Origin: Stenopsyche tienmushanensis
Taxonomy: Eukaryota > Arthropoda > Insecta > Trichoptera > Stenopsychidae
Length of the DNA: 64,000 nt
Direction: 5' to 3'
Assembly (NCBI GenBank): GCA_008973525.1
Contig: WACJ01000182.1
Location: 558,001-622,000 of the forward strand
Both the position numbers and the translations under genes were made by a program. The stretch's first letter is position 1. Each line of letters starts with the position of its first letter. The notes below the pieces were generated by a model. It was not told where the DNA came from. It did no database searches and saw nothing but the letters and a program-made list of their open reading frames with translations. Shown one piece after another: positions 58,801 to 64,000 of this stretch.

Positions 58801-60295
58801 GACACATTTGATACATCTGCAACAACACAATCAGCTGAGTTCGTGGCGAAAATGCCTACTACAAGCTTTGATAAAGAACAGAAGAAGACACAGCACGTGT
58901 ATTTATACTGCCACGAATTGGCTCAAAGAGAAATGATCCTTTCTTCCAGGGTCGAACCAAAGACGAAGAAGTTAATGCGCAAAAAGTCGCATAGGCATCA
59001 AATAGCACCGGGAGTCCTGAATCTTTTCATTCACAAATGACGCAATCCCACAAGCCATACACCATTCTCTTTGAAGAGCGTACCCCACCTTGCGTGAAAT
59101 CCCCGAAAATATCGTCGGGTTGGCCATTCATAACTCATTCGTAGCAAGCGAACCGAGGGGGGGCCGGAATTAAAGGGGTCGCTTTTGTAGCGGGTCTTGG
59201 TCACCAAGTGTGCGCTTCCGATAAATAGCGCACATTCCAAGCACTTCCGCAGCAATATTTCAAAGGTGATTTATAAGCGCCCTTCCTTCCACCAGCGAAG
59301 GGAATGTTACGAGGAAACGCTGACTTACGATTTATACCCTCCCACCTCAGCCCCGCACAATATCGCTCAATTAGCTTTTGAATAAATCCAGGTGTTGAGC
59401 TGAAGGGAGCGATCCGAATCTACTCCCATAATGAAGTCACCTATGCAAAGGGAAATGCTGCGCAGTTCCTCAAGGGCGAAGGGAAGTGCGACGACGAAGA
59501 ATGACTAATTCACTGTGGACTCCCTTCGAATCCCTTCGACGTTTTTAGGTCACTCGAAAACGCCTTTGACACGAGGAGTTTCCTATTTGGAAATTCAATG
59601 AGGTCATCCTGATTCAGTGGTTTTTATCCTTTGTCCCTGTGACCGTTCGGCACATTCAAAGCTTGCAAGATTAAATCATCAACTCAAATAGATTCTCTTA
59701 TCGGAAGACAAAGGGTATCAAAAATCACTCGAGTAAATCGAATTAATTCAGATCATCTACAATTAGATGGAAATGATAAAAGAGCCAAAGCCTCTGCAAG
59801 AAGATTTATGGATTCATTTAAATAAAATAGGCAAGAAAAAATATTCTACAACCATCAGCCCACTACAGAACAAAGACCTCTCCTGCCTGCCTGATTTTTT
59901 TCTTGTATGATTATAAGACGCTCACAACAAAATGAGCATAATACTAAAAAAAATGTGATACTCGGATAATGTGGCAATTCCCAATTAGAAGTGTTAACAA
60001 AGCTCTTCAAAACGATAAGAATTATTTAACTACAAAAGCAAATACCTGTTCTCATGTCTTAATTAAATAAAATTAAACTTTCTTCCTGGCGATTATTATA
60101 ACCAGAAAAAGACATGGATGCACAGGGAGATTGAAGATAGGTTCAATTTTCAAAGTTCAAATCTTGCAAAATTTATGTCTCCTATTGTGACATATTTGAT
60201 CCAGGCGTTATAGCATCAATGCAACCTCAGATAACGTAGAATGGGGGCACTCACTGCCTTCGGGTCGTTATTTAGCCGTTAGGTCGTTATCTTAG
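55891..60295. other. 4.4-kb intergenic stretch, nothing firmly recognised
   Basis: No gene I can name. Two less AT-rich patches stand out: about 57590-57800, with a C-rich tract (cgcccgcccgcccaccgccc), and about 58840-59560. The frames in them (57587-57844 minus, 58843-59040 plus, 59031-59255 minus, 59197-59385 plus) have no known domain. The patches could be conserved regulatory DNA or untranslated exons, but nothing in the sequence decides this. Confidence 0.3.
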
Positions 60296-60499
60296 ATAGC
60301 TTCTTTATTGATCACGAGAGAGAAATATAGCCGCGGGAAGCACGTCTTCCCGAAGCCGCCAAGGCTATTCAACGATCCTCATGACTCCCGCCTCCTGCGC
60401 GTCACCACCGAGCCGACAACGGTGCACGCGAAGCACAAGAAGCGATTGCTGTCGTTATTGCAGTTCGCAATGTGTTCGCAGCGCCACTTATTTGATTAA
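60296..60499 (+). pseudogene. Possible exon interrupted by family A insertion
   Basis: The plus strand is open from 60296 to the TAA at 60497-60499. From about 60333 the codons have strongly G/C-ending third positions (cgc ggg aag cac gtc ttc ccg aag ccg), unlike the surrounding DNA, as expected for a real exon. The peptide includes KHVFPKPPRLFNDPHDSRLL and TTEPTTVHAKHKKRLLSL; I do not recognise it. There is no ATG at the start, and aaatatag just before ccgcgg could be a splice acceptor. The stop codon is created by the TTAA at which a family A repeat begins, so the original reading frame was probably longer. Confidence 0.4.
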
Positions 60500-60985
60500 C
60501 CTTTTGAGGAGTGAGCAAATTTAAAATCTATGAAGTCGTTGATGCCATAATCGCTTTACACCGATTACTTTCCGCCAGTTCCTATCAGCGTAAGACAATC
60601 TTCAATTCGAGGCAGAGTCAATTGTAAATAAACACTGATAGCATACAAGACCACGTCATTTCTTTACATAAACAATACACAGATAATCGATTAATTTGCT
60701 CCTTCTTTAGAAGGAAACGATAATTGGGCAGACTCGCCACGAACAGGAAGCAATTAAATAAACAAACACTGTCGATAGCACACAATATTCGGTAATTTCT
60801 TTGCGTAAACAATTAACAAACTTAAAATCGAAATCATTATTAGTCGATAAATTTGGGCTAACAATCTATACAATCGTGCGATGTATGCGTGGAAGCTCTC
60901 CGTCTCTGTCTACCGAACTGCGCTACATCTGTCTCTGTCTCTGTCTGTCTCCGAGCTCAATGTACAATAGTGCTCTTTCTGAAAA
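60496..60985 (+). repeat. Family A interspersed repeat, copy 6
   Basis: Begins ttaaccttttgaggagtgag with TTAA at 60496-60499. Parts of the interior are duplicated or rearranged: gataaacaatacac-type and aaacactg-atagcatacaa words occur twice, near 60625-60680 and 60760-60800. Then come tcgataaatttgggctaaca, acaatcgtgcgatgtatgc, a gtctctgtctctgtctgtc run and ccgagctcaatgtacaatag. The right end is cut off after gctctttctgaa. Confidence 0.65.
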
Positions 60986-61340
60986 GTGGAGGGGGGATGC
61001 CAGACCCTGGCACAGTACTCATTTAAGAGTTAAGTGTGAATGTTTTTCATAATAAATAAGGAGTATTAATATTTGCATTGTAAATATTATATTCAAAACC
61101 AAATAGAAACTTGATGATTTGAATTATCCGTATTTTCCAGTTATCCGTGCCCTTCCTCCCCAGCATTAGCCCGCATAATGTTCTGTATTTCATTCATTCG
61201 ACCTGTCATATGACCTGCTGTTTCTTGATGTTTGATAACTGTACAATCAAATTCTTCTTCTCCTTAAGGATAAATTGAAATTGAAATATAATGTGTTTTG
61301 ATTGCACATAAACTATATATTATTTGTGTTTGAATTTAAA
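60986..61340. other. Intergenic stretch, nothing recognised
   Basis: AT-rich; may contain further decayed downstream sequence of the hAT remnant that follows on the minus strand, but no motif could be read. Confidence 0.35.
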
Positions 61341-61680
61341 GGACTTTTATGAAATTCACTATATTTACAACTTGATCTAGTACAGGCTTTAACACTGCTG
61401 GTAATGTTTTCGAAACTAAAGATTCTGTATGTAAAAAACAGTGCATAGTTATAATATTAGGGTTTCTTGTCTTTACAAGGGTACCAAATCCTTTGATTGA
61501 GCCTGCCATTGAAGGAGCACCATCTGTACAAATTCCTACACATAACTCTCATGATATTTTAACTTGTTCTAAATATGAAGAAATACACTCAAAAACATCT
61601 CGCCCTGTCGTATGCTTGATAAGTTCTTTGCAGTATAGATATTGATTAACTCTTTCGTTGACTTTTATAATTTCGTCAAC
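61341..61680 (-). pseudogene. ZBED5-type hAT transposase remnant
   Basis: The minus strand gives one frame with a single internal stop: VDEIIKVNERVNQYLYCKEL, then HTTGRDVFECISSYLEQVKI, stop, then CVGICTDGAPSMAGSIKGF, NPNIITMHCFLHTESLVSK and TLPAVLKPVLDQVVNIVNFI. C-V-G-I-C-T-D-G-A-P-x-M followed by H-C-x-x-H and V-N-F-I-K is diagnostic of the hAT-derived ZBED5/SCAND3/ZMYM6-like family. D in TDGAP is one of the catalytic residues of the RNase H-like fold. Intact relatives are 500-700 residues; here only about 110 are recognisable. This family is distinct from the six hAT copies elsewhere in the window. Confidence 0.8.
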
Positions 61681-62827
61681 GACTTTTTCGATTTTCACTA
61701 TATGTATATAATATAAATATTAGATTGATTGATTTTACATAATTCTTAGCTGTTTCGTGAATTTAAACAGGCAAAGAAATTGACATTGATAGCCAATACA
61801 AATGTTACTTCGACTCTTGAAGCACTTCAAGTATATTTAGCTTCATCTCAGTCCATAAAATGAAAGGACTAGCCGCGAGGCATTCGAGAGCAAACTGTTT
61901 TTTTTTTCAGGAGAACTCCGAGCCGAATACATTAGTCTCAATTAATCTTGCAAAGCACAATGATAACATTAATTGACTAAGACATCAGTGGGCGCACTCG
62001 CCAAGAATGATTGCTGGTGCTTAAGACCCGACCGGTATATTACATACACGGCTAGGCGGAGATGCTGATCATCACGAAATGTGAAATAAGTTATATTCCA
62101 AAACGGTGCACAATTTATGTCAATATGTTTGCTGATTTAATGAGGCTTTATTGTCGTGTTTGGATGAGGCTGCAAAGGCCATGAAGTTCAGCTCGGATAT
62201 TAAGCATCCAAACTGCTTCCTTGTTGCTAATCAAAGAGGATCACTGCAAAGGTTATGTTGGTATATCGATTATTCCGTAATGGCATTATTTATATGCACA
62301 TATAAGGAGCTGTTGATTAAACGCCATACATATGTATTAATTAGTATGCGGATGTAGTTGTTTGACAAACATAGTATGAAAATATCCAAAATTGAATTTC
62401 AATGGTTTTTTTTAAATATATTCATGGCAATGTAAATTATTGCAATTCAATATAATATTTAAATAAGCTGGATGCTAAGTGGTCATAATGATCCAATACA
62501 ATAATCGCCATCATCAGTCATATTTATCCATTGCAGGATCGACATATTTGACGATATCTCAAAGAATCTCATTTATTATTATTTGCTCAATATTCAGCTT
62601 ATCCTTTGAAAAAATATTCAAGCTTATAAATTACCTATTCGCTGCTTTATGATAATTTTAATGTATTTGTTTTCATAAACGGGTTGCGTTCTAGGTTAGT
62701 ATCTGACGTTTGTCATCATTTGTGTTGTCAAAAACTGTTAAAAAGTGATTCTAAAGCGTAAAATTATAAATAAGCCAGACAAATAATTTATGAATATTTT
62801 TTACATAATAGAAAACATCCACTTATG
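61681..62827. other. AT-rich intergenic stretch, nothing recognised
   Basis: No gene or named repeat seen. The 68-codon plus-strand frame at 62151-62357 has no domain I know. Confidence 0.35.
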
Positions 62828-63375
62828 CAGGGTGTTTTGCATATGGATTGAAAAAATATTTGGAGGTTAGGTGGGTCTTTTTTACGTTTCACATATGAGC
62901 CCTATAACATGGCTCGCAGGATCTCCAAACCTGACACCACTGGATTTCTTTATCTAGTGACGTGCAAAGGATTTATTTGTCTAGGATCGCCAAAAGAGTT
63001 CATTTACACGACAGAAGTGCGTCCCTAGATAGATCTGACACCAATTTATTTTGCACGTCCCTAGCCAGATCTGACACCAATTCCAGTGGTGTCAGGTCTA
63101 AACAAAATTAGTACTTTTTTAACCCTAACCCTGAAAATCTGGTACCTCTTCAAGTTTAACGACTTATCGAACGATTTGTATAACATGTAGCATATCGTTA
63201 GAAAGGGTATAATATAGAAAACTTAAATAAGTTCAAAATAGTTGTGTTTCGAGGCTCATACGACTCCTACGTTTCAACATTTATTTCGACAATCCTGACA
63301 CTTATGACATAGGGCCTATGTGTGAAACATAGAAAAAGGATCCCCTAACCCCCCAAAATATTTAGTCGATTAAAA
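62828..63375 (+). mobile_element. Family B element with intact left end
   Basis: Left end cagggtgttttgcatatgga, then ggaggttaggtgggtctttt and acgtttcacatatgagccct. The inverse of the right end (ggacatagggcc-type, here gacatagggcctatgtgtga) is at about 63305. Inside are degenerate pieces of the 65-bp unit at about 62910-63100, including ctgacaccactggatttctt and an inverted piece aattccagtggtgtcaggtc. The block aaccctaaccctgaaaatct, tcaagtttaacgacttatcg follows. The far right terminus is lost after ccccccaaaatattt. Confidence 0.7.
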
Positions 63376-64000
63376 TATTTTTTTATTGAAAATAATCGAT
63401 TTTGTATAAAAACTGCCTACTTTCAGCTGGTGTCAGAAGTGAGTAAATCTTAATTCTGACACCATTCCATAGTATCATCTAAATTTCTCAAATTATTTTA
63501 AGATGAGCGATATCCTGTCCGCGCTTCATATTTATGTACCATATTCGCTATCGGATATGGCAGTCTACATAAGAAACTTTCCAGAGAAAGAAGTTTTTAT
63601 GTGATCATTTCGCATTGTGTTTCACATTTGACTAACTTAGGATAGGATAATTGGAAATATAATCTATATTTTAGTATTGAAATCTAGATATATTAATAAA
63701 TCACTGGTATATGAGACCCTAGACTAAAAGAGTACCATCGCACTTGATCTATGGCTAATACGGCCTTAAAGACTAGAAAATAAGCAAAATGTCTACCGGT
63801 TGCTTTATGCTAGGTATCATAGCCGTAACTAGGGTATGAAGCGCCCGTGGCAAGTATCTAACTTAACGCCCACCCCGGAAAATCCACTTTATTTTTTAAA
63901 GTTAACTAATACTATTGTAACGTATATTTTAAAATAATATACACAGATAGTCCCAAAAGTACCCGACCTTAAGTATAGATGGCGTTTACTGTTGTATGTC
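63376..64000. other. Intergenic stretch to window end
   Basis: AT-rich; no gene or named repeat recognised. Confidence 0.35.

Noticed and set aside
1..64000. CRISPR arrays, prokaryotic operons, ribosome binding sites, integrases or phage modules
   Set aside because: None is present; the tRNA type, transposon classes and lack of long frames are those of an animal nuclear genome.

Overview
This window looks like a gene-poor, AT-rich stretch (roughly two thirds A+T by eye) of an arthropod, most likely insect, nuclear genome. The evidence is eukaryotic: a metazoan-type tRNA-Asp(GTC) array with Pol III terminators, remnants of hAT, Tigger/pogo, Tc1/mariner-like, Mutator-like, piggyBac-like and Helitron DNA transposons, and 5'-truncated R1-type non-LTR retrotransposons. 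I found no complete protein-coding gene. The order of insect cannot be decided from the sequence alone.

Layout. 1-12 kb: Tigger-like terminal pieces and a Tigger transposase C-terminal remnant (4370-5115), the first copy of a TTAA-ended interspersed repeat ('family A', 1971-2350) and an hAT-derived element (8121-8744). 12-26 kb: Helitron-type elements in tandem (14547-14924, 25190-25462), a composite element flanked by TA (16500-17035), two more family A copies, a Tc1/mariner-related non-autonomous element with an internal 65-bp tandem repeat ('family B', 19200-19787), and an R1-like 5' fragment (24155-24440). 26-40 kb: a Tigger remnant broken by an hAT element (26940-28199), a second family B element beside another hAT element (32191-33448), two more Helitrons, a family A copy on the minus strand, an R1-like 5' end (38760-39260) and a short Tigger element (39317-39671). 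40-47 kb: a 920-bp element with perfect 17-bp inverted ends carrying a Mutator-like transposase fragment (42839-43758), a family A copy split by a 385-bp TTAA-flanked piggyBac-like element (43892-44276), and the best preserved hAT C-terminal reading frame (46638-46859). 47-64 kb: a non-LTR reverse transcriptase remnant, another hAT copy, an R1-like 5' fragment, five tandem tRNA-Asp genes (53432-54215), a family B element split by an R1-type insertion with a target-site duplication, a possible exon cut by a family A insertion (60296-60499), a ZBED5-type hAT transposase remnant (61341-61680) and a final family B copy (62828-63375).

Functionally, the only intact genes are the five tRNA-Asp genes, which sit in an exact 178-bp tandem repeat and share an acceptor-stem T4:T69 mismatch. 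Everything else that I can name is mobile-element debris. The nesting gives a relative chronology: hAT into Tigger, piggyBac-like into family A, R1 into family B, and family A into a possible exon. All repeat-family labels (A, B, C) are mine.
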